DNA from: Allacma fusca
Lineage: Eukaryota > Arthropoda > Collembola > Symphypleona > Sminthuridae
DNA: 64,000 nt
Direction: 5' to 3'
Assembly (NCBI GenBank): GCA_947179485.1
Contig: OX359246.1
Location: 20,026,001 to 20,090,000 of the forward strand
Made by a program: the position numbers and the translations under genes. Positions 44,922 through 55,695 of the stretch are shown piece after piece. The notes below the pieces were generated by a model. The model was not told where the DNA came from. It saw only the letters and a program-made list of their open reading frames with translations, and did no database searches. Numbering within the stretch: the stretch's first letter is position 1; each line of letters begins with the position of its first letter.

Positions 44922-46436
44922 ATGGAGAAGTACCTCATAATAGCCTTATTATGGCTGACCGCATCCACAGTTAATAGTCTCCCCTTTGATTTCAAACCTG
45001 GTCACGAAACGATAATCCCCGGGTGGCGGGACATAGTCCATCCCAATATACTGCAAATACCTTCAAAACATGAAGTTGAGCCTTCTATCGAAAAATATAG
45101 TGGCCCAATGTTGACTCCAACAATTCATCCCCATGTTAATATTCGCTCTGAAATAAGTAAACTCCTAAATATAGGGAAGCAAATCCCAATTGAAATCCCA
45201 CGGCCAATATTTAGTAACGCTACGAAAGATAGGGTTGAAGATGTCACATTGAAATCCACGGAGGGTCCTGTTACTGAGCTCCCACTCGAAATTTCTACGA
45301 CTATGCCTAGAACAGAGCAAAAGTCATCAACAGAGCCAGAAGATTTATTGGAATCAACGACTTTGCCTGAGAAAGAAGAGGAAACTGTGACAATATTAAA
45401 TGGGCATGAACAAAATGGTACTGACGAAGGCAAATTAGCACCACCTGTTGACACAATTGCTGAGAACTACAACCAGAAGTTACAACTGGTTCTGGCCAAC
45501 ATCCAAAAAATACTCCCAGCTTTAGTTCAATTGCAGGAAAACATGACGGAGCTGTTGGAACATTCCAAATCCAGAGAATTCGAAATCACTGAAATTCAAG
45601 TTGAAGACCCGTCAGTATATTCGGTTTCAGTCCCATTGATCCCAGATGTTAGGATAGAAAATACTGTCAACCATTCCACGCAGGACTTTGCCTTCCCAAA
45701 ACCTACCATTTCTGAAAATCTTGATAGGGAATATATCAATTCCCTCATGAAAACCCTGTACAGAGATGGGAACTCATTTGAAAATTTGACCAAAATTGTC
45801 AATACCATGCCCCAGGAATCCCAATTCACAGCATATGAGGAATTGAATAACATTGTGGTTGCGAATGCTAAAAACGAAGGTCGTCTGGACATTGTCAAAA
45901 TGAGTTGCTTACTTTTTGGGAAGCCTCGTTTTGAGCCCATTGTAAATCAGCACCCATTCTATTCCCAAACCATCTTTCCATTATTTTTTGAGGGTCGTAG
46001 TCAATTTGCTTTGGAAGCTAGAAGCAAGTTGGATGGATTTAAGATTTTCTTTTTCGACCGGAAAAAGATTCATTTTGGGATTAGTGAGGCCCCTGAGTCT
46101 GGTACGTTCACTCAATGGACTTTCTACGCAATTAAAGATGGTTCTTGTCACTTTGTACTCAAATCAGAGAATTTCGTCATTGGAGTTGATACTACTAAAA
46201 GTGAGGAATCCCCTCTATTAGCCAAGTTCATCCTGGGCATTGCGGGACTCGAGGATGGCAAGTTTGATTACAAGTACCAATGGAAGATTCATCCGATCAG
46301 GAACAAGAGCAGGGAGCATCCTTATATTCTGTTGGAAAATAGAGACACTAACCTGGCGATTGAATGGACAGAGGACGAAGAGGTTATTCTGAATCCCGTG
46401 GATTTTAATAAAGGAAACCAGTTTTGGTATATTTGA
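44922..46436 (+). CDS. Secreted protein of unknown function, single exon
   Basis: 504 aa, uninterrupted. Signal peptide MEKYLIIALLWLTASTVNS. Residues about 95-175 are rich in Thr, Ser and Glu (mucin-like, likely O-glycosylated). Residues about 183-225 form an amphipathic, probably coiled-coil helix (NYNQKLQLVLANIQKILPAL). The C-terminal 160 residues (from about 345) look like a compact beta-rich domain with regularly spaced aromatic residues ending NQFWYI, reminiscent of a beta-trefoil; that is inference only. Only one or two cysteines are in the mature protein. I do not recognise the family. Codon use resembles the host genes, not the transposons. Confidence 0.75.
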   Translation: MEKYLIIALLWLTASTVNSLPFDFKPGHETIIPGWRDIVHPNILQIPSKHEVEPSIEKYSGPMLTPTIHPHVNIRSEISKLLNIGKQIPIEIPRPIFSNATKDRVEDVTLKSTEGPVTELPLEISTTMPRTEQKSSTEPEDLLESTTLPEKEEETVTILNGHEQNGTDEGKLAPPVDTIAENYNQKLQLVLANIQKILPALVQLQENMTELLEHSKSREFEITEIQVEDPSVYSVSVPLIPDVRIENTVNHSTQDFAFPKPTISENLDREYINSLMKTLYRDGNSFENLTKIVNTMPQESQFTAYEELNNIVVANAKNEGRLDIVKMSCLLFGKPRFEPIVNQHPFYSQTIFPLFFEGRSQFALEARSKLDGFKIFFFDRKKIHFGISEAPESGTFTQWTFYAIKDGSCHFVLKSENFVIGVDTTKSEESPLLAKFILGIAGLEDGKFDYKYQWKIHPIRNKSREHPYILLENRDTNLAIEWTEDEEVILNPVDFNKGNQFWYI

Positions 46437-46613
46437 AATTGGTTTCTGTCAAAATATTAATACCGCAATAGTGACAATATTTGTGGATCACGTACATTAT
46501 TATTTAGTTAACTGATTAAATATGTAGAAAAACATTCTGAAAGTATTACTCACTGTCATTTGTAAAAAGTAGTTTAAAATTTTTAGAACAATATAACAAG
46601 ATTTCTACCTGTT

Positions 46614-47220
46614 TGCAACAGGTGGTTAAGACCAGGCAGTACGTTGTCACACCGTTTGGCCCACACGTATTTACACTGATTCAGGGGTGTGGAAATGAGA
46701 CAAAACAGGAGAAATCATTGACAATCATTTATTCTTCTTTTTACCATATTTGATATACATATAATTACTTACTCTAGTTGCTCATTTCATACATTACGCA
46801 CAGCTATAAACAATCTCAAACCAACAGTTCAGCATTAAAGATTATACTGGACATGTTCGAGGGTCGTAGCAACTGCATTCATTCTTAAGACTTCTTTCAG
46901 ACTCCGTGTACAGCAAATTTAGAGACGTTGGGATGTCTTGTGCTCATCAATATTTCAGGTTTTTTCCAAACATCACTACTAGGAATTCTCGAGAATGAAT
47001 TCTGAGACCATCTTGTTGAATTCATCTGGATAACGAAGCTGAAGGTTGTGCTTCCCTCCAGGCCAGATGTGAAGCCTGTAGAATTATTAAGAAGTCAAAA
47101 TTAATTACATACATGAAATAATGATGTTATGGCTGCTTAATGCAGAGCCATCGACTGTTTGATTGATTTCTTTTTCGAATGGGGTTCTCAATTAATTTTA
47201 ATTTAATTCATGGAGTCCTT
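46614..47220. repeat. Duplicated 3' flank of BPHL gene (left copy)
   Basis: Closely matches 61247-61905, including AAGACCAGGCAGTACGTTGT and the last BPHL exon. It ends where the 5-kb transposon begins at 47221. Confidence 0.85.
46979..47075 (-). pseudogene. BPHL-like last exon of a gutted gene
   Basis: Minus-strand exon of 97 nt encoding LHIWPGGKHNLQLRY then PDEFNKMVSEFILENS, the C-terminus of a valacyclovir-hydrolase-like alpha/beta hydrolase; the histidine in GKHN is the expected catalytic one. It is almost identical to 61704-61608. Its partner first exon lies at 54858-54639, but the exons between, with the nucleophile serine, are replaced by transposons. Confidence 0.85.
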
Positions 47221-47643
47221 CCCAATCTGCAAAGCGTGTTGGCTAACAATTGGCCCATCATCTCCATGGTTGGGGAATCAAAACTTTGGTTAAACAGCTC
47301 TACGCTACGTTGGTCTCTGGTTGGCCCGTCAATGTTTGTTGTATCACAATAATTGCTGGTTTCATTTTAGTTCTCAACATTGGGGCAACGTTGGCCTAAT
47401 GTTGGCCCAATTTTGATTGTCCACGATGATTGTGACCAAATTTAATCGTAGTACCCGCCAATAAAAATGACAGAAAAAAGCGCTGTTTAGTGCACGGATT
47501 TAAATTTGATTCATAGCTACGGCATGGTCAGAATCATTTTCAATAGGTTGAGAATATTTGGTAGAAGAACAAAGTGAGCATTACTGGATCCCGCGGATTA
47601 CTGTAGATTTCTCATACATTCCATAATTATTTCTTCCGCAAAT

Positions 47644-49834
47644 ATGAATAAGATCAAAAGTTTCTGTGTAGTGGAGTTTACAGGAGAGGCGACAATTGAA
47701 GTTGTCCCAAAATCGTGGTTAGATAAAACCCGGATTAATCATTGTTTTTTTCCTGTCAACATTCAAGAGAACATTTCGAAATTAAGGTCTACTAAAAATT
47801 CCAAGCCGGGGAATTTGTGGCCCGCACACCCTGTCCGAATTCGTCACAGCTCAGGCAAGAATTTGTTGTTCATATTTATAATCATTATACATATTTGCGA
47901 ACAAAATACACATTTATATACACTTATGTAATTTTAAGAAAAAACTCAACTCATTTATTTTTGATCTCATATATCATGATCATAATTGAGTTCATTTTCA
48001 GGGAATATTTCAAAATTATGCTTATTTAAGCTGTTTCTTATAGATGATTTCATAAAGGCCAGATATGCAGCCGTAAAATTAGAGTACACGTCTACTGTCG
48101 AATCTTCTGAGGATGCGGGAAGTGGACATTTTGCCAAAAAATGAATCAGAAAGCCAAAAGCAATTTTTTCTCCGTCCACCTCCAACGTGAAGCGATCTAA
48201 ATTAGACCCAATCACATCTTCTGACTGTTCAGACGATGATGTGGATACAAATTATCAATTTTCACATCTAAATCCATTGTTTGCAGGTATAGTATTTTAT
48301 ACTATATAATACTAGAAGCAAAATGAGTTTATGAGTTTATTTGTAACTATTGTAATTTAATCCGAATGCATTTGTTAAATTTCTTTAAAAGCTTCAGAAG
48401 TTGGACTGGAATTAAACGATAACGTTCCCGATGCTAGCCAAACTGCCTATACGACGCAAATGCCCTCAATTATACCAGAAGGTAAAGTGTAGGGATGAGC
48501 TTATGAAAATTAGTCAACATTTTTTGAAAATTTATGTGAAATATACATTTATATTGCAGTAAGAGACGAAATATCGGATGGCAACTTAAACCCACCGGAC
48601 TCCCAGGACGAATTTGATCGTAAAAATTAAATGATAACAAAGATTCTGTATATTCGTAATTTAATGATATACAAAAATGTGCAGCTCACACGATTTTTCC
48701 ACAGGTCCCTCATTACCGTCAGAGGAGTTACATACTGCTTCTTCTAGCCATGCAGGACACGTAGAGGAATTCAGACTGATTCCGCAGACTTTCTTATCGG
48801 AGTTTAGAAGTAACAAGAAAACCATTTAATTAATGCTCAATAATCATTAAATTAGGACTAATTCTTAAGGCAATTCTGTTGGCAGGGTTTCAGGAAACGG
48901 TATTGAAGGAAATTCAAGGGATCAAAACTGACGTGGAAATCGTTCGTTCTGTAGTGTCTCGTCGATCCAATGCCGTCCCAAATTGTCCATTTACTATTCC
49001 GATCAAATCTGAAAATGATCTCATTGCAGCTGAAGAAAAGGCGAAGGACAAATTAATTCATCAAGAATTGGTAGGTTCACTTTGTTTTCTGATTTCGCAA
49101 TCAGACTGGTTATTATACATCAGATGATTTAATTACTCGTTTACTTATAGTCCGAATGGTGCGCGGGAATTGGCGGTATTGATTATAAAGCCCATACTAG
49201 ACGGGTACTTAGCAAAATACTTCAACACGACTTCGCAATATTATGCAGTTTTTCGGGCAGAGGATCTAAAATTCGATTCGGAAATTTAAATATCTGTTTT
49301 GGGTAAAAACATTTTATTTGAAACCAATCTAATCTATACTGGGGACAATTCACAGGAGGTACTTTCAAAACTGTCATTGTATTATTGCGAGGATCGATTT
49401 ATTAACTTATGTTTACTTGGTTCCAACTCTCAAAATTGTTGTGTCGAAATACGCATGTACAATGATAGTATTAGTTAGTATTTACTTTACCAAGCTCCTA
49501 AATGTGTTACGTTGGCCGGGCCAGGGTAAATCATCATGTGAATCTACGCCCTGCTTTTTGCTATCTTATCTACACTAGATATATTATTTTATTAAACTAA
49601 TTTTTACAACTTTAGTTACAATTTCGTCCAAATACCTGGGTAGTACTTGAAACACTGAAATATATTACGAGCCATCGCAGTTGGTTTTTGTAAAACATTT
49701 TGTACAATTTTACAGCTGGAGTTTCTGGCGGCCGCTCCGAGTGCACGGAAGCTGACATTGAAAAAATAATTCGAAGCTGGTTTCGTTTTTCAAAAGACAG
49801 AGACGGTGGAAGAGCTCGACGTGATCGTAAATGA
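47644..49834 (+). pseudogene. DUF4806-type accessory gene of the transposon, about 8 exons, broken
   Basis: Apparent exons: 47644 onward (VVEFTGEATIEVVPKSWL, an N-terminal module often paired with DUF4806), 48044-48288, around 48392-48482, 48560-48619, 48704-48810, 48885-49070 (FTIPIKSENDLIAAEEKAK, the DUF4806 start), 49152-49304 (GIGGIDYKAHTRRVLSKIL), and 49716-49834 ending TGA. TGA at 48142-48144 interrupts exon 2, and the first exon's donor reads CAG/GCAAGA instead of GT. Function unknown; proteins with this domain are frequent companions or captives of insect DNA transposons, probably DNA-binding (inference). Confidence 0.7.
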
Positions 49835-49915
49835 AGCTGTTACTTGTCATTGTTATCGTTAGTCTATTCATAAATACTTTTTAATTGTTATAATTAGTTG
49901 TAAGCCTGTATATTA

Positions 49916-51973
49916 ATGACTACTATGGAGTATGCATCCAAACGAACAGTACGACGATACAATCGTAATTATATATCAAATGCGCTAAAGCGTATACGTA
50001 CAAATAATACTGAAGAAATTATTTGTAATGAGGATGGGGTTACAAGGCAAGCCAGCTCCGACGTTCAACATAGTCGTTCTAAAGATTACCAACCCGATCG
50101 TATTGACAATTCGTCAGTTATAAGCAATTTTCAAGGTAGGGATTTAAGTAATAAGAGCTATTGTAGCTATGATAGTGAATCCAGTTATGACAGTGACTCT
50201 AGTTATGACAGGGATTCTAGTGTTGGTAAAGATTTCGATAGTGATTCAGCAAATATTGCGAATAGCTTCCAGACAGAATTTCTTCAGTGGTGCCTTTCCC
50301 ATAATATTACTCATTCTGCCATACGAGATTTGCTGAGAATTTTGAAATTAAAATTGCCAAAAGACACTTTACCCAACGGCCCTAGAACTTTACTTTCTAC
50401 ATATTCTGATCGTAAAATTATTACACAAATGGCTTATGGAAGCTTTTGTTATTTTGGAATTAAGACTAGTATTCTATCCAGGCTAACATCTGGAATGAAG
50501 CCTATGACACTACCTCAACAGTCTAATTTTAATGGACTTTGTCCTGATAAAACTTTGACCATCACAGTTGGGATAGATGGAATTCCAATTACTAAAAGTT
50601 CAAGAAAGCAATTTATACCTATTCTTGGAATACTTGATCAAGCAAATGACAAGTCTCCCTTTGTAATTGCTATTTTCTATGGCGAGGATAAGCCTTCAAT
50701 TGATTTGTTTTTACACGATTTTGTTGAAGAGTGCCTTGAACTGGAAATAACTGGAGTTGAAGTAGGCTCTATATATTTCAATTTTCGAGTTAGGTGCATA
50801 ATAGCAGATGCACCAGCAAGGAGCTACATAAAAGGCTGCATTGGATTTAATGGCTATAATGGATGCGAACGTTGTGAAACGATTGGTGTTTGGAAAGGAA
50901 GAATGACGTTTTTAGATTTAGAAGCTCCATCTAGAACTGATTGCAAATTTGCTGATTTCGCCTATAAATGTCATCAAATTAAAAGGAGTCCTCTCAGTAA
51001 ACTCAAGATAGGTCTAGTGACACAGATACCTATAGATTATATGCATTTGTGTTGCTTAGGTGTAATGCGTAAGCTCATTTTATGCTGGGTTAAAAGTGGA
51101 CAAAACAAATTGGGAAATCGCAGCATAAATGAAATTTCAAACTTGCTTTTAAGCTTTAATGCTCACTAACCAAATGATTTTGCTCGAAAATGTCGTAATA
51201 TTAGAGAGATAGATAGATGGAAAGCCACGGAATTGCGTTTGTTTTTGCTATATGTTGGTCCACTCGCCATGAGATCACATTTATCTCGTTTAAAGTATAA
51301 ACATTTTTTGTTATTTAGAGTAGCTATTTTTATCCTATTGCGTTATTCACAAGATAATTGGAAACAATTAGCTAAAACGCTCCTGGTTGATTTTGTAAAA
51401 TTATCCTCTGAGCTATATGCTCAGGAATTTGTAGTTTATAACGTTCATTCTCTTGTACATTTAGTTGAAGACTCAATTACTTTCAAAAGTTTAGAAAATT
51501 GAAATGCTTTTAGTTTTGAGTACTTTATGTAGACAATTAAGCGTGTCCTCAGGGGGAAAAGTTTTCATATTAACCAGATTGTAAACAGAATCAATGAGAG
51601 AGAGAAACTTCTTGAAGGAAATTTACTTCGTTCTACATATGCACGTAGAAATATTAAAAATTTATCGCGTTTAAAAGTTACTATTCTAAAAAACAATAAT
51701 TGCTTTTTATCGCTAAATGGTAATGTATATGTTATTGAACGTTGGATTGAAAACTCCCAAGAAATGGTTTGTAAAAAGTTTAAAACTTATTCCGATGTTC
51801 CTGATTATCCAATTAAAAGCAATCTCCTTGGAATTAAAATAGTCAGTAAGCCTTTTAGTTCAAAGAGATATTGTAAGTCAATAATTAATGTGAAGTGTAT
51901 CCTTTTACCTTGGTCAAAGACCGAAGAATCATACTTTTGTATTCCATTGGTACATTCTAATGAAACCGAATAA
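49916..51973 (+). pseudogene. TNP2-like transposase with three nonsense stops
   Basis: One frame throughout, about 685 codons, interrupted by TAA 51167-51169, TGA 51500-51502 and TAG 51530-51532 with no frameshift. Family landmarks in order: a Ser/Asp-rich N-terminus (residues about 85-115), GIDGIPITKSSRKQFIPILG (about 218-237), VRCIIADAPARSYIKG (about 292-307), CERCETIGVWKG, then PIDYMHLCCLGVMRKLIL (about 372-389), and after the first stop RWKATELRLFLLYVG and VVYNVHSLVHLVEDS. The conserved Asp residues in the first three blocks are probable catalytic positions. This was the enzyme that moved the element. Confidence 0.85.
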
Positions 51974-52207
51974 AAAATACTGACATTTATTATTAGTACA
52001 TTGTATTTGTTTGACACTCATACGCCATCTATCGTTATTGCTATTAAATGCTGGAACAATGTTGGCTAACATGCTACACAAAGTTGGGCCATCGTTGGCA
52101 ATATGTCTAGTTGCCATATTTGGGCCATAGTTGTGCCAACGGACAAGCTATACTGGTGGGCCAACGTACCAGACCAACGTTGGGCCAACATACGTTTGCA
52201 GATTGGG

Positions 52208-52775
52208 TTGTAAGCCAAAGTCTGTCTGTCATACGATTTGTTAGTTTGAATTATAAGAATCCTACAGAACTAATATTTCCAGAGACCAAAACTCCTACGG
52301 AGCATTATTTCTTCTTTCAGAATCACTAACCAGAACAAAAATCCGACTTTCCGTTCTTGCGAAATAACATTTTCCCCCAAAAAACTAAACAGTCGTGTAT
52401 ACCGGACCCTAATTTATGTAACTAAAAAATACCAGCACAGTGAAGTCATACTTACTGTTAGTTTCTTAAATGCACACAAATCACAGAAACACACGGCAGT
52501 CAGATTTTGGCTTACCGGATCCCAATAAATTAACTCCAAGTCAGTATCTATACAAACTCGTTTACAGTACTGTCTTAGTATCTTGAGAACATTTTGCTGC
52601 TCCCTGAAGCAAGCAACTGTGTTATAAACTTTTTAATACCCCCACATCGTAGATAAACTTTTTGTAGTTAAAATGCCAACCATTGACCCAGAACATCCTA
52701 ATAGGTCATCTCGGTCAAATGAGCAAAGATTTACGTGAAGTCTCGGTAATTCTTTCAGAAACCCTTTCGGATTTT
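52208..52775. other. Intron remnant of the left BPHL copy
   Basis: Aligns with 62040-62495 (for example TTACCGGATCCCAATAAATT against TTACCGGATCTCAATAAATT), including a diverged foldback repeat at about 52270-52420. No exon. Confidence 0.75.
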
Positions 52776-54120
52776 TCATAAAATAGAAATTTAGGAATTG
52801 ATTCTGGAGCAGCTGAAGACCTCGAAAGGATCATCACTTAAATCTATTTTGAATCTTCCTGTTGTGTCACTGGCTGCGTTGGAGAGTTTGGAGGAAACTT
52901 TAATGTCGCAGGAAGACGTTTATAATGAGCTGGTGATCTTCATACTAGAAATGTATTTCCTTGTTTTAGCAATACTTTTTAAATCAATTTTAACCTTTTG
53001 AACTTGTACAGGCAAATAAATTAGACTGGGTTGGAGGAAAATCAGTTCGAGAATGCACATTTAAAACCATGCGTAAACTAATGTCGGATGAAGTTGCTGC
53101 AACGCTGAATTTTAAAGGAGGGAATTCCAAGGCTGCATTTGGCACCATGGAAACTTGCAATATAGTTACAAGTAATTACTCTTTGTAATTGTTATTATTG
53201 TACTTGATAATAAAATTGTTTTATGTGTATTTATTAAATCCAGATTGCGTGCACTTCTTTTTTGGGAAGAAAAACGGAACTGTGGATCAAGTGCATTCTG
53301 CAATTAAAGACTGGCTCAAGGCTGCCCCAAATCGATTGAAAAGGTAAGAGCATTATTTTGCAAACTGGTAAATGATACAATTATAATTTCTAGAAAAATG
53401 TTGTCTTGTTGTTGAATTTGTTTATTTACTCAGTAAGTATTTCTATTATAACCACTGTTGCATAATCTATGCTACTTAACAGATCTACTGCTGGAGTTAA
53501 TGTTGCGATCTCTGGGAATGAAGGTGGGAGACGTGATGAAACCGAGGATGAGAATATACATAGCAGCGGTGGCTCCACCTTGTCGGATTGATTGGAATAT
53601 TTTGTGTATAAAAACTGTTGTCTAGATTATCAACATTACTTATAATATTTTTGTCATTATAAATTCTGCTTGTCACAACAGGTTTAGTGTTGTGTAGCAC
53701 GTATGTGCATGTGTGTGTACATAGTCTTTAATTTCCAATTAGCAATAGTTCTATAGAACTGTTTCCCTGTTAAATTTGTGATGGTTGTTATTAATTTGAC
53801 ATAATAAAACACGTTTTACTTTTTTTTTAAATTATTGAATTTTTAAATTGAGGTTATTTTCAACTGATTTATAATGAAACTATTAAATTATATATGCTTT
53901 TAAAATTCATATTTACCTTTTGCGCACGCTAATATTACGTTCCGTCATTTACGTTAAATTCACGATCTCTCATTCACGTTTCATTACCCGGACATGCTCA
54001 CCAAATATTTCATACGATTTTTACTTAAATAAAACGTAACGTTTGGGTAACATTCACGAATTTCCGCTACCACAGGTGCGTGAAATTGACGAAAATTTGA
54101 CGTTTGTGTGCTGATTGGGA
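52776..54120 (+). mobile_element. 3' part of a second, related DNA transposon
   Basis: Sequence foreign to the BPHL locus. It contains the last exons of another DUF4806-type gene and a right end TGTGTGCTGATTGGGA at 54105-54120. Read inward this is TCCCAATCAGCACACA, similar to the CCCAATCTGCAAA end of the neighbouring element. Inner ends carry CACGTTT/TTCACGAATTT-like repeats. No left terminus or transposase is seen, so the copy is truncated. Confidence 0.6.
52795..53591 (+). pseudogene. DUF4806-type gene, last four exons
   Basis: Exons 52795-52932, 53012-53171, 53244-53343, 53483-53591, all with GT..AG junctions and one open frame: LPVVSLAALESLEETLMSQE, then WVGGKSVRECTFKTMRKLMS, FKGGNSKAAFGTMETCNIVT, and a Gly/Ser/Glu tail ending LSD. 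Order and spacing match the DUF4806 domain of the gene at 47644-49834, but the sequence is diverged. The 5' exons are absent, hence a fragment, although the part present shows no stop. Confidence 0.7.
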
Positions 54121-54638
54121 TATGATCAAAACTATTTCAGTTTAAAAATGCATGACAGTTTTGATACCAATTCTAAAATTGTTCAATAAATGAAGGAATA
54201 CTCTTTTTGGAGGAAGGTTGAGGGAAGACAAATCATTTTAAAGGATTTATTCATTAGTAGGAATAAGGAAGGGATTTTTCTAAAATTTAGCCTTTGAAGT
54301 CTTGAAAGAAAGCCATTTCATTTGGGCATCTCTGATTTAAACTGACGAATTTTTGGGAATTTTAACAATTATTATTGTCATAATAAATAGGCCCAGTGGC
54401 ACGAGATGACATAGTAACAGGTTCCCCAGCATAGTGGCAGCACAAGCAATGAGATCTCATCCCATTTGAGGTCATTCAGGTGACTTCATGGAAATATTTA
54501 CCCCTTCATTAAGAGTCCATAGTCCAGCTGAGCAACCCCTGTGGATGTTACAAAAATAACATTTTATTTAAACGGGAAATATTCTTCAGGGACTTCATCA
54601 AAATAAAGTCAGTTCTTCAATTATTAGCAATCCAATAC

Positions 54639-54858
54639 CCAATGCTCCAGGAAGGCACACCAGAACATTTTCCCCAGTTCCCACAGTCATGTAATGGATA
54701 TCTAAATTCTGTACTTTTATCATATTTGACTGAGGTTTCTGAGGTTGTGCAGACGCAACCTTAAGACCTCGAGCACCTTTCGGAATCTTCAAGTTATTGT
54801 TCTTTAAAAAGTTATTCACAATTAGATGAAAGTGTGGTTGACGGGTGAGCAGGTTCAT
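54639..54858 (-). pseudogene. BPHL-like first exon of the gutted gene
   Basis: Starts MNLLTRQPHFHL and runs through VQNLDIHYMTVGTGENVLVCLPGALG to a GT donor at 54638; an alternative ATG lies 30 nt upstream (54888). GENVLVCLPGALG is the oxyanion-hole region of BPHL-like hydrolases. The matching exon of the right-hand gene lies beyond base 64000. Downstream DNA 54121-54600 matches 63690-64000, but the catalytic middle exons are missing. Could still be transcribed; no functional hydrolase is possible. Confidence 0.8.
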
Positions 54859-54888
54859 TTTGGATTTTTTTTTAAACAAAAACTTCAA

Positions 54889-55695
54889 GCGACAATAATG
54901 TCAGTAATGTAAGTTTACTCTTGTAACTATGAGCTGGGGACCATTTAAGGATTATGGAACGCCTTAGGGAGCTTTGAGCAATACTTTTAAAATTTTCATA
55001 ATGTAAATGCAATATATTGCCGGCTAAAAACTCGCGGTACAAAATCCGGAGGTTAAGCAGACTCCTCGCCCTTAATCAGCATTGACTATTAAATAAGGTT
55101 ATCGCTATCATTTTTTTGGTTGTAGTGATAGATGACTGACTCCCATACAATTTTTAAAAAACTGCTCCTATAAATAAATACCTTGTCCAACATTACGTAA
55201 TCACCTGTCAAGCGCATGAATGATAAGAGTCTCGTTTCATGGGGATTCACAATATGTAGACCTCTACCGAGAAATACTTATGAGATATTGTGTTCTACAA
55301 TTCGACACTGTATGCACATGTACGACCCTGGTATAAATCGAACCTTTTAATAATGACATACATAAAAGGGTTCATTTGACAAGCAGGCCCTTCAAGTTTA
55401 CTCATTTCGTTTAAATTAAAGCACTGATGCAGTCATAACGTGCGAACTGTTCTAAAGGATGCCACGCCTGTGATTACTTTCATAACTAATCCGTAATAAG
55501 TTATTTTACATTTAACAGTTTAGGAATTTTACTTTGAAGATGTTGATAAGGAATTTATTTTCATCTCAAATACATACAAACATATATTTGTCATTATGAA
55601 AATTTGATGGGTACAAAAATAACATGAAATAAATCTTTGAAGATACAACACAAATATTTGTCATCAAAACACAAGATCAAGCATTTGAGAAACCA
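54889..55695. other. Intergenic, no gene seen
   Basis: Lies between the BPHL first exon (whose promoter it should contain) and the 3' end of the repeat-protein gene. Nothing recognised. Confidence 0.5.

Larger units (their letters stand above)
47221..52207 (+). mobile_element. TNP2-type DNA transposon carrying a DUF4806-type gene
   Basis: 4987 bp. Terminal inverted repeats start CCCAATCTGCAAA (13 perfect bases, then GCGTGTTGGC left and CGTATGTTGGC right). Both subterminal regions (47230-47435, 52040-52200) are dense in TTGGCCCAACGTTGG-like motifs. Inside, on the plus strand, are a multi-exon DUF4806-type gene (47644-49834) and a TNP2-type transposase (49916-51973). Both are broken by stops, so the copy is dead. 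It interrupts an intron of the left BPHL copy, whose sequence resumes at 52208. Target duplication is short or unclear (TT on both sides). TNP2 transposases belong with the CACTA/CMC group, but these termini do not start CACT. Confidence 0.8.

Noticed and set aside
47221..52207. Calling the 5-kb element a Helitron or Polinton
   Set aside because: It has terminal inverted repeats and a TNP2-type transposase; no Rep/helicase or DNA polymerase is present.
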